From: Thalassobacterium sedimentorum
GTDB lineage: Bacteria; Verrucomicrobiota; Verrucomicrobiia; Opitutales; Coraliomargaritaceae
Direction: 5' to 3'
Length of the DNA stretch: 64,000 nt
Assembly (NCBI RefSeq): GCF_031127905.1
Contig: NZ_JARXIC010000019.1
Span: 1-64,000 of the forward strand
In this document: positions 62,801 through 64,000 of the stretch, in pieces
Position numbering within the stretch: the first letter of the stretch is position 1
How the letters are laid out: the number at the start of each line of letters is the position of its first letter
Program-made: the position numbers and the translations under genes
The notes under the pieces: model-generated
Databases searched by the model: none
What the model saw: the letters and a program-made list of their open reading frames with translations, nothing else
Told to the model about the DNA's origin: nothing

Positions 62801-64000
62801 CTACCACCGATGATAATATCTGCAGCCGATCCGCCAATCAGAATGTCACTGCCCCCAAAGGCAGGATCGGTTGTCCAAAGGTCGTTGGCTTCCGCACTGC
62901 CATCCGCACGCACCACGACGCCATTATCACCGATCAAGATGTTGGAAACGGACTCCCATCCGCCATGAATGATATCATCGCCAGTGCCACCGATCAGGAT
63001 GTCGCTATCACGACTTGCTGTTGGGCGTAAGCCTTCAGCCACATTAATCAGATCATTGCTGCCCCATTCTGGGAACAGAGTTTGCATGCGGAGCACTTCC
63101 AGCGCGTTACTGCGGATCACATAGCCATTTGTGCCGATAACGATGTCATGACCACGGTCACCATTGAGCACGTTACCCAGATTCTGGCTATTGGGTGTAT
63201 CGTAATGGTGCATGGTACCACCGATGATGATATCGTCACCGGAGCCACCGTTGATCAAATCTTCGCCGCCCATAGCTGGATCAGTCGACCAGAAATCAAA
63301 TGATGATCCAGTCTCCAAGGTTCGGCTGCCAGACGTGGTTGGAAGCGACTCGTAAAGATCTAGCGTAGTGCTGGAATTAATCGAGAATACGGCCGCTCCA
63401 TTACCACCGAAGAGAACATCGGCACCACTGCCACCGTTAATAGTATCGTTGCCCGCACCGCCCAATACATAGTTCCGTGCACTGCCACCAGCATTAATGA
63501 TATCGTTGCCTGCATAGATATCGCTACTCTTCGACTCAAGGACTAGTGAGTTGAGCGCTGATCCACGATGGAAGCGTCCATGATCTCCTAGGATGTAATC
63601 CACTCCACTGCCACCTTCAACGGTATCGTTACCGCCACCAGCCATGGTCAGGTCGAAACCATTTCCTGTAATGATCTCATCGATACCATGATGATCGTCA
63701 TAAGTGGTGATTACATCGTAGAATTCGCTGTATGTGCCCCAAGCGAAACCGTATCCGACCACACCGTGATCACCGAGTAAAATATCATCCCCATTCCCTG
63801 CAGTAATCGCATCATCGCCCTCACCGCCCATGAGCACGTTGTTACCTGAGGTCGCGGTAATGGTATTGTGGCCGCCGTAGATGGTTGAGCGAGTGAAGGC
63901 CCCGGAGTCATATACTTCACCCGACGCAATACCAGTCAGCTCACCGCTGTTAAAGATTACACGACCTTGGTTACCTAGAATGATGTCATCGCCGCTCGCT
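35878..64000 (-). CDS. Partial giant mosaic RTX-repeat/FG-GAP/P-domain surface protein (C-terminal 9,373 aa; 5' end beyond the window)
   Basis: The frame is open from the right edge to the TAA at 35878-35880. An internal GTG at 63837 is not the start, because the same Gly/Asp repeat runs through it. Counting from the edge: ~1-1,420 RTX-like repeats; ~1,480-3,810 ten related ~90-aa repeats with smaller RTX clusters and PPC-like domains (~2,830-3,070); ~3,860-5,810 FG-GAP blades with two MAM-like domains and three P-domain-like jelly rolls; ~5,910-6,360, 7,210-7,590 and 7,720-8,270 ELWxxDGT-like propeller stretches; ~6,360-7,200 repeats shared with giant A; ~8,290-8,980 RTX, LRR and LamG-like parts; ~9,060-9,373 beta-helix unit and tail. 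RTX nonapeptides (GGxGxDxxx) and FG-GAP loops (DxNxDGxxD) are Ca2+-binding motifs, so Ca2+-dependent folding outside the cell is expected. No protease, lipase or toxin catalytic motif was recognised, and the C terminus does not look like a type I secretion signal. It is probably a structural or adhesive matrix protein. Confidence 0.87.
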   Translation of the reverse strand, partial: ASGDDIILGNQGRVIFNSGELTGIASGEVYDSGAFTRSTIYGGHNTITATSGNNVLMGGEGDDAITAGNGDDILLGDHGVVGYGFAWGTYSEFYDVITTYDDHHGIDEIITGNGFDLTMAGGGNDTVEGGSGVDYILGDHGRFHRGSALNSLVLESKSSDIYAGNDIINAGGSARNYVLGGAGNDTINGGSGADVLFGGNGAAVFSINSSTTLDLYESLPTTSGSRTLETGSSFDFWSTDPAMGGEDLINGGSGDDIIIGGTMHHYDTPNSQNLGNVLNGDRGHDIVIGTNGYVIRSNALEVLRMQTLFPEWGSNDLINVAEGLRPTASRDSDILIGGTGDDIIHGGWESVSNILIGDNGVVVRADGSAEANDLWTTDPAFGGSDILIGGSAADIIIGGSGHSDLTGGLNLTGSFRFLNGVLTVTTENHGLLVNQVAFFDFDSDTANDGLFKIVAVDGDVLTLEAINWVGMDLPYLPSADMSGQMILRRGGDIISGGRGDDTITGDGAYIERDADDTILRLRSQDADHGGNDLIDLFGNRGNDTLIGGHGDDRLMGGTMDDGRDLIFGAWALLDYTTYRNVSIDVVVPNERILFANALSTDPLFGGNNWIDGGTGTNLISGGPGADTITAGPGNSVLVGDMAFFERNAFNKLSMVHSVHPDAGGDDLITGNIGNDLIIGGTGNDYIDGDEGNDSIFGDHGSAIYYRESARDGDLFSLYPDQGGADTIFGGRGVDLIFGGSGGVDQAAPALLQNRFITVDEFGYVTREGGYGVSGDIIYSTPSTLDGGPHPLTDEIVFGDNGYVRQSLSGEIDYLTTREWIAEIDSTRTYLSYASDSSVGSVGQAWFRAELMAGTPLTEGTVYWENFGGNDVINWGAGNSGLEILFGGFGNDILDGGVASDIILGDNGEVRSIGGQYIVEGIRSTHVGSGGHDLIYGGSGNDILMGGPGDDLLVGDTGSDHLWGDGGSDLLWGGLEVYNWTEFRVLEGETIADKFELPPGWEAAEADYPTGYTPPLITAKVLNGQVVPGTVNDGDNIMRGGYGDDFLLAGGGNSDLDGGPGSDYLDGGAGQNIMTGGGGDDVIRGGENDDVIRGDFPFLGSYDSIFPWMKVGDVGTPADPFEYFISRGFYTGRDQIYGAGGSDRLYGDGGASDVITFVGDSVSLTTTAKLQNPDLGYGAAWFAFDGGNNDIELRANEATTDFYGWLIRFVDFDGAAADFDGVEVNFDFDAKTFEITILKGFTNAADVQEAITNTPSSPFQAYAYYRGPNALPFSDHGDGPSSSLGERVYGGAGEDFLYAWAPTDGVDQWNYYGSELHGDAGNDFIYGNIRRDRLFGGAGNDSLYGAALIGPNYAPNERAEGYGPMEVGGGNLLVGGAGEDFLYGSGGNDTLWGGADSDWLEGGDGLDTMYGGTGIDTLVLDSKPYFDVFGNTIDGFYGNEFRNDVLNDNATDILLVEGTDLNDLILISEETALISSQPSAVAVSNYSFQQTFTLTLQHADGGTVYEDELTVTSDGDLQSLITAFNTAIQSSLGSGDFQSLSGQIEVVARGATIAFITRGFGAGATLTISNFTGESAGSHNLSDLGFAEFQIGIGQMVVDFAQWLPKDGVDMSLVDPISILNTWSDPVTRPIDLYNHRVILSSWKATDGTPLVEQFRISGLGGDDIVGFVAGLNALDVSVLDERSRDFVSMIDGGPNDDIIFGSNGRDQVFGGFGSEVIFGFGGDDILWGDGPADGSPSDFDIIYGGQGNDDLIGGKGENLLYTWSDDPNRGGPNDPAIDGLNFTDGQTLVVLPTPSELHLPDGDPISVLDATQPGSTLRLVGTADLPLDGRLEYDARFAIFLGSNSDPIEVIILAEDTADNTTINQLIANINAAMSAATLADGRVVNLSTGLVAGREGNRLTFTTTGTQITISGVTGGNGAIIGLADDEEWNGFGSVSDDSGVVLPSNGQLTDDLTFNLRFNGGAVYQITVEQATTDQFVTVEQLIITLNQALDEAVDTQNQPARLSAFGRFVLGDTGNLEFRTQLDRLHIVDRADVLRLIGAADAPVTGILSGDAHFSVILGTDGQPIDVLVPYTLTRANLTIDMLILDINEAIADATFGDGTNANLDLALEAVREGNRIVLQTRGTLIELNSGIGDATSLELNFAPNMIGRGELSALTAGPSDGQLDEDVNFTIRLNGGRAYAITLAAADTVDNTSLADLVGQLNALLATVRDSDDSLVRLEQYVSFGQSASGQITITSQINSIQFISQFGVYVDPETGELHDNDGGGIYELEDTGLNRVLGGDNDDHLYGGTGLDFLYGGTGDNTLWRADGTTLESADGGLSDDAWKEYAKESDKVWYYRGTNADDVISVDYVTEPGLLGGTHLITRLTNNNGNYTFDAQVKLNFSATDSSGEALYNDLPLGTLPPEDDYLAIIIDALDGNDTINIGPTVQVSIWTDAGAGDDVVNTMSGNAILPDRTEQGGRNDTPETAYSLGRAWLLAETAPDVLNYRLTDAADGSAPQFELRVNGEDAVRLTISGTADNVSVEDLLDDLNRAISEQGLSSRLVAVMLGGRLAIGPTPGSDVVSLEIAAVAGSEQALAELGFRDGAFIGLAALTGQDTAAVVQGDETLNTAQPVGSTIGLILNGANYTLTLGDVSDNLTRSDLIDDLNASLAAVSDGTASGTLADALTFSLNGDFVRLAPLAGADVQTLTLVSGAGTLASALGFTSTTSASFIEGLAPVDGRLTSDASFDLSINGGSIRTITISVADTEDNNTALDLIADIQAALEDADVGNQVRATLFEGRVRLVTVFGGARASLVVQVEDENSARTELHLQNNQIALSSLLISSNIELTGLTIDNADDYDWYSFTLSETPGPGSILKLISASPLDGLGLALFPAGGDSPFDSDQTPEGINPDSAEEDGGNNAVDDAFYLTQIDSYSRVFGLTLHNGSDVDWFSFTLDEDGTTSDRLSVLAIDGANVTLELFDSDGNAILDADGAPITFIGATDTQTFVTFALEGLAAGDYTFKVSSSNDTPAQYDIITAIGETGYVQRDLSGQSESSISLDGLEAGVAYLLRVSSPNLVPTIYSLEFVLEDGADTIVTDMATRPNQVRKDVIIGGAGDDRLQGGNGEDWIFGIAGNNVITGGYDQGAPDLLFGGTGNDTFQIIPDALPTLGGSDQTYVPTFNDIIIGGGGENRILFLGGDLDDLGREVPDFASVRYNGILQRWEFTTRVWDTANQEFMTETLAGAVVTAGGGSVTAGRLDANLTFAVIIDGVEYQIEVAASETDGRLIADEIPTFADLVGDLSFTINFGAADSAEVNVSFASTPDIETVVNVLNEGIRSTLMSGRVQFVNVDGILELQPIGILTTNTITLETSVAGGLSALGFSADSVAAEVNNGPRDLAADIQDAFRNAINVATGATVDIYDRVTVGVQEARFVFLTTDLTADSTLAIKDGEMLGFSAGTQDSDPAREIYLQHYYFFQAFGVQDFVIDLQRGDDTFRGDAGYSFQNQSAEWGVKPGSMEQGGGSLAILQIFGGDGNDALYGGANGDSIYGGAGNDFLAGGPGDDTLEGGAGNDLIAGNSTTPFDGYELVDNGSVTGPNNTAEFAALLPDLIAGVPTVIDNLSLHEGDRADYYIIKTPEALLQFSGSVASYLMKDWIEVVFDDPSSDARFQLFGEEFGSNLALFAARDLDPSSVMEVVPVEQFAGVPEYYILKIVNVAAFTVAAEEGVVDLGRLTADATLQISIEGATPIAVTVSKSETDANMGIEYLAADLAVAIKAAGLDDRFIVEILQTAVGPRLALTASYDFNYTISFSDAENGEELGFRSGQNNLIRAPEMGVYQLKFSSDLGATTMVGGDYSDAVLLIVGNDDDATLASFRPISIGLGDITGNGIDSYIAGVSDDLGNGNSILLLMPGVESLDDLSNAADSGRSFLRLPAPLLAPDAEGRQSTILQSGDFNGDGIMDIAVLVSGPDSAVYIIAGGDNVFTEVTDLAAAADVIIAGTDSDPFVGADVMLNPNSSVNSGDGIVIWSGSQVFGFTGSDLYSEGFENPAKLIDFENLSGTDFASVDLDITFSNPNLTGVSTDNNLWNFVDVSNRPGRGDGTVLYFGAVATDGTGWNYNTGEHVGGDVVLDHLLVGSEGAVFSFDSFLVSEGLPSDFDQASVWIMRVDANGDEIGTWTQVATNDSSANLVTLTDPTTTGVQRVAIEIAGSTGAEAGVKLRFRFDSIDEQENGFEGWMVDNLRFESVLTAANATFTLQAPNHAAGEVIAAAAGVGIVRNTDTNGTLIVTTDVRTYAIGLAGSSTTLTAADQLDVITGDRIVALGDVTGNGYADFGINGSNTSYLVGNTGLLEEFGLNLGGGRFIALGDVNGDGVNEFARVLSIHSDTLINGAVWLRDEATGDLILDDEGNPQVISDAIYHDVVDVYVSEDGSMDLSHPTLQFELDNPGYRSDSSVATTSQFLLSANHTSDPDSIFFIMAESLGDRLHFFDATSFAIPTEGDDTDYLRELPRAFEFPLAFPNYENNDSTAYTGIDIGDTVTGVDLSDAIAFEGDLADMNLSRAQQLGDFDGDGFVDTLVSGPEYAFLFNGPVSAVGLQQASIYADHQFDLASLGSPVDLMGDLNADGLTDLIFQLFDEDSNETIITVIFGGQVQPRLITADSLNAEYSRRIILTEDELRARDGSGELLDVQVMAARWSGHYSAQSGYYYDDLVVVTPLPNVLNSYGYIFAGDVIEDAGADFPVTGADALVNLDLFSVSVESGPIDRAFPVRTAYVRTELQQQIPVSFGNDSGTARDATITQTSTTVDVGGFNALPTGISLTSQTGLWQVVDTPWDDGSALYFGQTSTWDFATGATVSGEAILGTFDLGEASPVPSTLTFKSHLGTETGGWFDRASVQVRQVGSTNWVTVASNGSEGVAIADSQAGSTSSVSVDLDGFSGEIEVRFHFDSRDSLYNAFAGWAIWDFEVDVNTYTVNSESTDIVIATGAPILSTETLLSAQIVFNEIITGNLSGLKVELLSPEGTSVLLFEGIGGNRQSLENMTLDLFSGTSLSTSEYASLDHQRFNAMGDLETLKGDLASGNWKLRVTDSTYDGVDTTIDATLVLRTETPITSTIRVPDVDAGVTVSDVVLNVQLQHFDGTDLKLELTSADGTTIELPELSDWSNQTLDDEGNGTVSIPLSAVMDAFRGEDPGGLWTLTITDEVGEYSMTLLSWSLDIAVTPNEFDIVVTDLPAGAVDVSVTVNLKPDEDNPRPLSLVGVGLALRGPDGTIVNLFSPGDLTGEYLGSELLSTTFSSTALLNYSAGTSPYSGSFRPSGNLGVFGAAGAAKDPNGTWTLIITDSKGDISGLVDSWSLDFAFAPASGESLRASVVGDVNADGLDDLGFVVDSFEGEAGNAAAIGRAFILAGRDLPNNSGSGAVITPGVEIPDDSVIFDTVTSGGSVDTRASAALEISGANNNLLVRALLSSADQNDYRIVVKYDSTQIEGVEVDSESTADTLFITLRDAQVTATAVIERLATSVNATTFRTLFTVSLFAEDQARLFTDSIWQTYGTGIGSEIFALGDIDNDGADDFALTRDREDAGNASGGILIFKGSADWRQAMEDPFSANDGADIRINQAALGEFGSTSIFSDLYVTAGDLNGDGNFDLIIGRSEFVRAAGQTDDMSQVLTSSTRGAIYIFFSISNYDSPAPLELRDANIIIEGTGETDRFGVLPRTAAMDINDDGIHDLFIGAPTANSSLGGVRVNAGILYLINGARTIEQMPETGFDILTNRSFAGAGSFLVDVGIGRPSAFYDVDLTGDGFPDSSRYTILPGESAKWYRFTTLGDGSLGDMIRLSPVAGTETETVVSGFSGIIQTDGSDRTVNLSGLGLTFTDETDIGVLEFDLTPYLGALDDPEMLKRVTLRLAGLSGADVSLPDNIVIVEGVSATTLYFTVADGNGGFELWLSDGTPFGTELIDTLTGTPLEIMAVGSRIFITQFDMVTARYQLWEMNEQRSGLRLIKDGMTDSIASMASDGTSVYFVNQGSVYVVATGASAAESISALSNVSEVLFSGNTLYAIGSSDLWSIVDGNTGSTWSISNVSVVSLQRSGPISDASQLTVSGDYAFFIAFDGGLSKVWSVRLAPSASASASATPLVNSASSTLYLQSIQEAVEVDGTIYLIGLASNGTTGLWKLAANGSSFSAVTLTGKTSPSMLTVTPESSNARLALVVVNSSNDQQIALIDPSDSDSVTYISVGSGTQNIRALTPLMDVFGKTGLSFAFAADQSGGSEAWKAVYTSGSWSSTRIANIATGAANSDPTSFTAFNGRVYFAATSTDTGRELWSTNIAGTSASLVSDFRAGPGSSDPSDLIVSDGKLYLVAHTGNGREIVVIDPATSIEIAVPGSEDVLVFTPPSLDGNPTVIIDYSTTGSITHDIVGDILYLKVVGGSSTAQDLVDYFDEPIALASDWTVDLKSSTSGNGILIAAMATFAGGQLRVPASQSLTFAGVTGSITLFDSSEGLAFTEVGVLNLNGMELVINTVSVAASATWTDASSTLTINYQPGVSTLGDIATAISNATGNPISAVVVGNASEVVNVVAFSDGTNEVKSTVTWTLGSASIVLTSALTGTAGNALQVSLVGAFEDSEGNLLNSTTPVRIVKTGTSYVAYALPGTATHADLATALGDYTGDFSSVTVSGTSATLDLPLVTLANGSVVVTHQGTLTLSRTGASGYSYDFDIDSATHEITSASIAYDLDSADAIHASASLSGGVLAVRVNSDDSTTVTQVLAALQAALAGATVTTSATGTDIVNSGGNAGGSYAVDQALVPAVAATADLNLATVGGPAGTLTFTADATGTSSNGIRVLLVGDGETPAADWDATERVLTVNFIPGTTTLAAILTLINDSSAGLTATFSAADTVAMTNASAQLANGVNPVAATVDVPLTGASGRTLTLTSTNPATHASFTGKKVTIQLGDAFGISTTVAFDYIITLVEGTTTLSDLTTALATHDLVATVSADSEEALYVARGAIDLGTAPVMSTATLRAPGDENDFTISLDPIYDGYAVRFADSSALGTLSVSISSVDSLITIFMPYGSTTAAQIVNFLNGHLTLSGGGANAATATYEVYGNSLEVRYTSSDSDTTVAASENAAANGIQIRLVDTAVDSTVTVDWDASSRVMTVGYRLGLSTLADIVAAINADTSVAGLTAAVVRGSSTAILAPLAGALVAEVGASVVHDGSGVIHPQPGSLGELPVITNESTSIIAPHSLFEMDGNLYFIAGSTDVRLWQVTADGYAANPLSVQLPSNSRVQIGGDRFYFLDRTNSNLLSFYDGSSITALVSAQNPLSYGVLSDGNIAALTVSNTVERFGSTTLAASRFQAWGTITQAVVHGDKLMLVESHNGIERLYEMDAGNATLRVSLAANETFATLYSADFSDGAVFYYVVNDSQDRPKLYQLDESPVLVELTTDGTTAIDTDTVDAMFHSFTMVNEQLVFVYSATGENRIAVIQSTDPAAALQVRNMGSGTLSLVTSVATATNQIFFRFGNARGSALWSSDLTLAGTTRVDLLNSSPSLAISDPSNLVMLGDRLIFTAANDTGANVLWTVVDTAQGFRGLQLVDSVDSVVPPMIVYIVNDSGDGLVDAADADRLTNAIEVLRTSENSNETTVDVTELIRQLLLDGHTRVTFLLKHDGPVSNASGVTIAHATAEGGTQLEVVTGSAEAVTGSLYTEEGRLLQSDQAVIDLSQLDAGTYFLRVDGPTDGISLVESGAAVVVDDGTSIATAKDYTYFFRTATNGTDLVLWRTNGINGLTAAVRYANGNLVSAESLRLVGGVEDTLYFTINNGEDTELWSVTGQFAEKVGDLDGAVDDFVGLAGTLIFRVGDALFTDAAVANAFYTNSGAEFGDLTVAGDRVVFLLDGSWMATDATASGTHALDAVSVGGHESGDIIAVEDHLFYLVNTGGSLTLWRATTGEGQAYGAEPLKVDALAALDAISYKLLGAFEGRVLFTVETASGNQLWVSNGLGDPLLGGQQAGTVVLDADLGGETAFVAIEGGRLYFTVTDEDTGIASLHSTRGLVDSNRVDVDVLPGEVDEHVLWNGETYFIAGQIKGAFDTRMLWKMTDAGVELVAFLPRAAGNLIAAGDQLAFTGFIVNEDASAGFALFVSDGTTEGTRMVVDLSPVVPGTISDMAYTANGIVFIVRNDAALVEGFVDYSLWISNGYRDGTYPLVSSNGGTLPFGTSTNSPSLLGVVGSIAFYEFDGQIISTDGSVEGTRTLATDINAVATLVGDGEFIILSESNSGTGTLYITDGNLVGLPFKIEVKAPKQGLTHGLSDRDTIIGGEGDDTLIGNGDHDRIFGGGGTNFFVAERKEIRDLQSYENYVLPSTSEFSVQQPRQPDTEVYIPDLALRAAIARALGIAVTEGFDGNPVIHGKIMASQMATLIELQAPNAGIQSVVGLHFARNLTVLNLNGNRISDLSILVPATDPVSGATTGLSNLRVFSLDYNGMGILTFNGDDGDGVGEYVDFDADINEIESTVTFWFRTDNLGQAMGLFSMDSGVRGAAGLDRSIYIDELGNIGVFIYDGADNGYEVIRSENTNFADDAWHHVAYVFSADSAGVAQTLYVDGVAVAQGTATSSSLSIQNGFNLGFAHAIAASAGTGTEFNIAGGIGDTPGSVAYFQGDMDELRIWDAAFSDVQVNSDMVQPYPAERFDLVGYWSFDGPSTAYALDHSLYGRNGLLGGGNVDRAPAFNRMQPTEVDRSAPDQDILELPAEATFFTTYIRDLQRLNVPGPLEKLSLAYTRIELLDALSALPDLDYINLTGVLNGEDWTLGNLVDHTDPDSVGQLIEGKEGTRFAVENSHSFIFSSGTWAWQRLTIGGGVDADESFTVELIVEDDVHTLKVSAFGKNQGFVITDLYDELTGDYDLQLVFEGGYGDDAFIIKSDMPIDVYVIGGAGNDYLMGGSKKSYLFGGSGNDQLEVVGGSTVLSGGLGDDTYILGNDWGSALVNENTSAGIDTIDFSGVSDDLEINVRGISQTVGGLNTISHLANTIEGFIGGQGDDIMNFHRDNGGVLELGNASMVWDNVSITHSGVEGIDVRFVNSQDGLRTGVVRVLAEQDYTGLELRLEARSIDIRASIKAGGLSLRSDSIIGITQDFSAESGLGRIILLEADRMRIEAAGGVGDVAQAIYIRAGVIEAVTAGAAGIYLAQLSDATIGDVEFAVIGEENIGSDTEGLSTGAGGNIHFFNLAGTLTVDASIEASGGRIVLATEDIDINATLSSRRVVGDQLYRGSLILQPLAIATRIDLATVDTGAARTFHLSAEEIDYFMSGFNESEPSSYLVNGELVTVDSNNGITIGRADGRHVFTLDAFVYTESFTFRSPVPFGRFDVIGQLELLTSPIDGDQPALTFLGWEFAL
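35881..36280 (-). repeat. LSxxEI-x-IG segment and C-terminal tail of the partial giant
   Basis: Contains LILQPLAIATRIDLATVD, FHLSAEEIDYFMSGF and GITIGRADGRHVFTLDAF, the counterpart of the block in the N-terminal parts of giants A and B. The protein stops soon after, with TFLGWEFAL. There is no visible transmembrane helix or recognised sorting signal. Confidence 0.6.
36290..36810 (-). repeat. Solitary beta-helix unit at the C terminus of the partial giant
   Basis: One unit with the turn order of the LEPR-XLL giants: LELRLEARSIDIRASI, ADRMRIEAAGGVGDVAQAI, IEAVTAGAAGIYLAQLSDAT, then NIHFFNLAGTLTVDASIEAS and RIVLATEDIDINATL. It is the only copy in this protein. Confidence 0.68.
37065..37345 (-). 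repeat. RTX-like repeats near the C terminus
   Basis: A diverged run with GAGNDYLMG, SGNDQLEVV and GLGDDTYIL, ending in a typical RTX exit (ENTSAGIDTIDFSG). It lies between the LRR/LamG region and the beta-helix unit of the partial giant. Confidence 0.7.
37640..38930 (-). other. Leucine-rich segment interrupted by a LamG-like domain
   Basis: Residues at 38625-38930 carry LRR strands (LIELQAPNAGIQSVVGLHFA, NLTVLNLNGNRISDLSIL, NLRVFSLDYNG). The pattern resumes at 37640-37815 (PLEKLSLAYTRIELLDALSA, DLDYINLTG). Between them, at ~37940-38620, lies a LamG/concanavalin A-like jelly roll of ~225 aa (YVDFDADINEIESTVTFWFR, DDAWHHVAYVF, TLYVDGVAVAQGT, GDMDELRIWD, LVGYWSFDG). The LamG-like part is complete and sits at the end of an LRR strand. 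Confidence 0.78.
39025..39133 (-). repeat. RTX nonapeptide cluster
   Basis: GEGDDTLIG, NGDHDRIFG and GGGTNFFVA sit directly after the last ELWxxDGT-like stretch and before the leucine-rich segment. Confidence 0.72.
39190..40830 (-). other. ELWxxDGT-type propeller stretch 3
   Basis: Units such as LVLWRTNGINGLTAAVRY, GEDTELWSVTGQFAEKVGD, SGNQLWVSNGLGDPLLGG, FALFVSDGTTEGTRMVVD and GQIISTDGSVEGTRTLATD, with D-x-[LA]-x-F-x-V between them. The last units keep the S-D-G-T-x-x-G-T-R core best. Confidence 0.66.
41030..41245 (-). other. Single dockerin-like Ca2+ loop followed by a CBM96/DNRLRE-like strand pair
   Basis: VNDSGDGLVDAADADRL resembles one half of a type I dockerin (D-x-x-x-D-G-x-[VI]-x-x-x-D). 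It is followed by TVDVTELIRQLLLDGHTRV and TFLLK, similar to the D-V-T-x-L-V-x-x-x-L-x-x-G ... x-F-x-L core of DNRLRE-type carbohydrate-binding modules. Only one dockerin half is present, so cellulosome-like binding is not implied. Confidence 0.42.
41230..42370 (-). other. ELWxxDGT-type propeller stretch 2
   Basis: Units such as MDGNLYFIAGSTDVRLWQV, IGGDRFYFLDRTNSNLLSF and RGSALWSSDLTLAGTTRVD continue the pattern of the 44930-46260 stretch on the other side of the inserted repeat block. Confidence 0.6.
42400..44920 (-). repeat. Repeat block in the partial giant shared with giant A
   Basis: About eight copies of the repeat seen in blocks A and B of giant A. The clearest links are YALPGTATHADLATAL (nt ~44080-44120) against YALPGEATHADLVAVI in giant A, and ENDFTISLDPIYDGYAVRF (nt ~42940-43000) against the ND-F copies in block B. 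Copies end with G-x-[ST]-T-L-[AGS]-[DA]-I-x-x-[AL]-I-[NS]. The block splits the ELWxxDGT-type propeller region in two. Confidence 0.68.
44930..46260 (-). other. ELWxxDGT-type propeller stretch 1
   Basis: Repeated short units of the form L-Y-[FV] ... ELW-x-[ST]-[DN], such as FELWLSDGTPFGTELIDT and RELWSTNIAGTSASLVSDF, separated by D-G-x-x-[VL]-[YF]-[FL]. This is the repeat type named ELWxxDGT in large surface proteins and it probably folds as a beta-propeller. Confidence 0.65.
46580..47950 (-). other. FG-GAP/VCBS-type blades, group 3
   Basis: Blades with VVGDVNADGLDDLGFVVD, ALGDIDNDGADDFALTRD, TAGDLNGDGNFDLIIGRS, AMDINDDGIHDLFIGAPT and DVDLTGDGFPDSSRY. The GAPT motif after the fourth loop is the 'GAP' of FG-GAP repeats. 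Confidence 0.78.
47960..49130 (-). other. Three tandem proprotein-convertase P-domain-like modules
   Basis: Modules lie at about 48735-49130, 48390-48720 and 47960-48385. Each shows an early [VL]-x-[VI]-x-[LIV] strand, then L-[KA]-[VL]-x-L-x-[SG]-[PA]-[ED]-G-[T]-x-[VI], an acidic middle, and the closing G-x-W-[KT]-L-x-[IV]-x-D-x-x-x-[DE] ... W-S-L-D. This matches the P-domain family, found after subtilisin-like proteases and in protease-free surface proteins. No protease domain is present nearby. Confidence 0.75.
49135..49590 (-). other. MAM/immune-inhibitor-A-like jelly-roll domain 2
   Basis: Starts LWQVVDTPWDDGSALYFG, has W-D-F-A-T-G-A-T-V-S-G in place of the equivalent loop of domain 1, and ends I-E-V-R-F-H-F-D-S ... 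GWAIWDFEV. It has the same layout and length class as the 51300-51800 domain, so the two are duplicates. Confidence 0.68.
50130..51100 (-). other. FG-GAP/VCBS-type blades, group 2
   Basis: Blades with ALGDVTGNGYADFGINGS, ALGDVNGDGVNEFARVLS, LGDFDGDGFVDTLVSGP and MGDLNADGLTDLIFQL. The D-x-[NDT]-x-[DN]-G-x-x-[DE] loops are the Ca2+ ligands of integrin-alpha-type propellers. Confidence 0.78.
51300..51800 (-). other. MAM/immune-inhibitor-A-like jelly-roll domain 1
   Basis: A ~165-aa segment starting LWNFVDVSNRPGRGDGTVLYFG, carrying W-N-Y-N-T-G-E-H-V-G-G and ending V-K-L-R-F-R-F-D-S ... GWMVDNLRF. That ending (R-F-x-[FY]-D-S ... G-W-x-[VI]-D-[ND]) is typical of the MAM-like domains of secreted metalloproteases, here without a protease. 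It resembles the domain at 49135-49590. Confidence 0.68.
52110..52420 (-). other. FG-GAP/VCBS-type blades, group 1
   Basis: Two blades with Ca2+-loop motifs: GLGDITGNGIDSYIAGVSD and SGDFNGDGIMDIAVLVSG. They begin a fragmented integrin-like propeller that continues toward 46580. Confidence 0.75.
53305..53455 (-). repeat. RTX nonapeptide cluster (five perfect-length repeats)
   Basis: Five uninterrupted nonapeptides with a 27-bp period: GDGNDALYG, GANGDSIYG, GAGNDFLAG, GPGDDTLEG and GAGNDLIAG. This is the most canonical RTX beta-roll in the window and is expected to bind Ca2+ in its turns. Confidence 0.82.
54435..54722 (-). repeat. RTX nonapeptide cluster
   Basis: Nonapeptides GAGDDRLQG, GNGEDWIFG, IAGNNVITG and, after a gap, GTGNDTFQI, followed by GGGGENRIL. 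It lies between the PPC-like domains and ~90-aa repeat copy i. Confidence 0.72.
54780..55520 (-). other. Pre-peptidase C-terminal (PPC)-like domains of the partial giant
   Basis: Two copies of the hallmark D-x-D-W-[YF]-S-F-T-L occur (in DDYDWYSFTLSE and SDVDWFSFTLDE). The second is followed by [LV]-x-L-x-L-F-D-x-D-G and L-x-A-G-D-Y-T-F-K-V, the typical end of a bacterial PPC jelly roll. A third, weaker end (LEAGVAYLLRVSSP) follows. In exported proteins these modules are non-catalytic. Confidence 0.72.
57052..57180 (-). repeat. RTX nonapeptide cluster
   Basis: Three consecutive nonapeptides (GDNDDHLYG, GTGLDFLYG, GTGDNTLWR) between ~90-aa repeats of the partial giant. Confidence 0.7.
58715..58945 (-). 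repeat. RTX nonapeptide cluster
   Basis: Consecutive nonapeptides GPNDDIIFG, SNGRDQVFG, GFGSEVIFG and FGGDDILWG, then GQGNDDLIG after a 17-aa spacer. It separates two runs of the ~90-aa repeats in the partial giant. Confidence 0.75.
59740..64000 (-). repeat. Main RTX-like repeat region of the partial giant
   Basis: Nonapeptide runs of G-G-x-G-x-D-x-[IL]-x alternate with longer spacers in a composite unit. A run of two to four nonapeptides ends in [IL]-x-G-[DN]-[HN]-G-x-[VA], followed by ~30-50 variable residues that often end T-[DT]-D-P-x-x-G-G-x-D. About a dozen composite units are visible. Two non-RTX segments lie inside: a beta-rich stretch near nt 62550-62760, and one near 60270-60550 with the ring DWDGAAADFDGVEVNFDFD-like acidic residues. 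Confidence 0.8.

Noticed and set aside
63835-63837. GTG at 63837 as the start of the RTX giant
   Set aside because: The frame continues upstream to the window edge for 54 codons with the same GDDIILG-type repeats, so the gene is truncated by the window.
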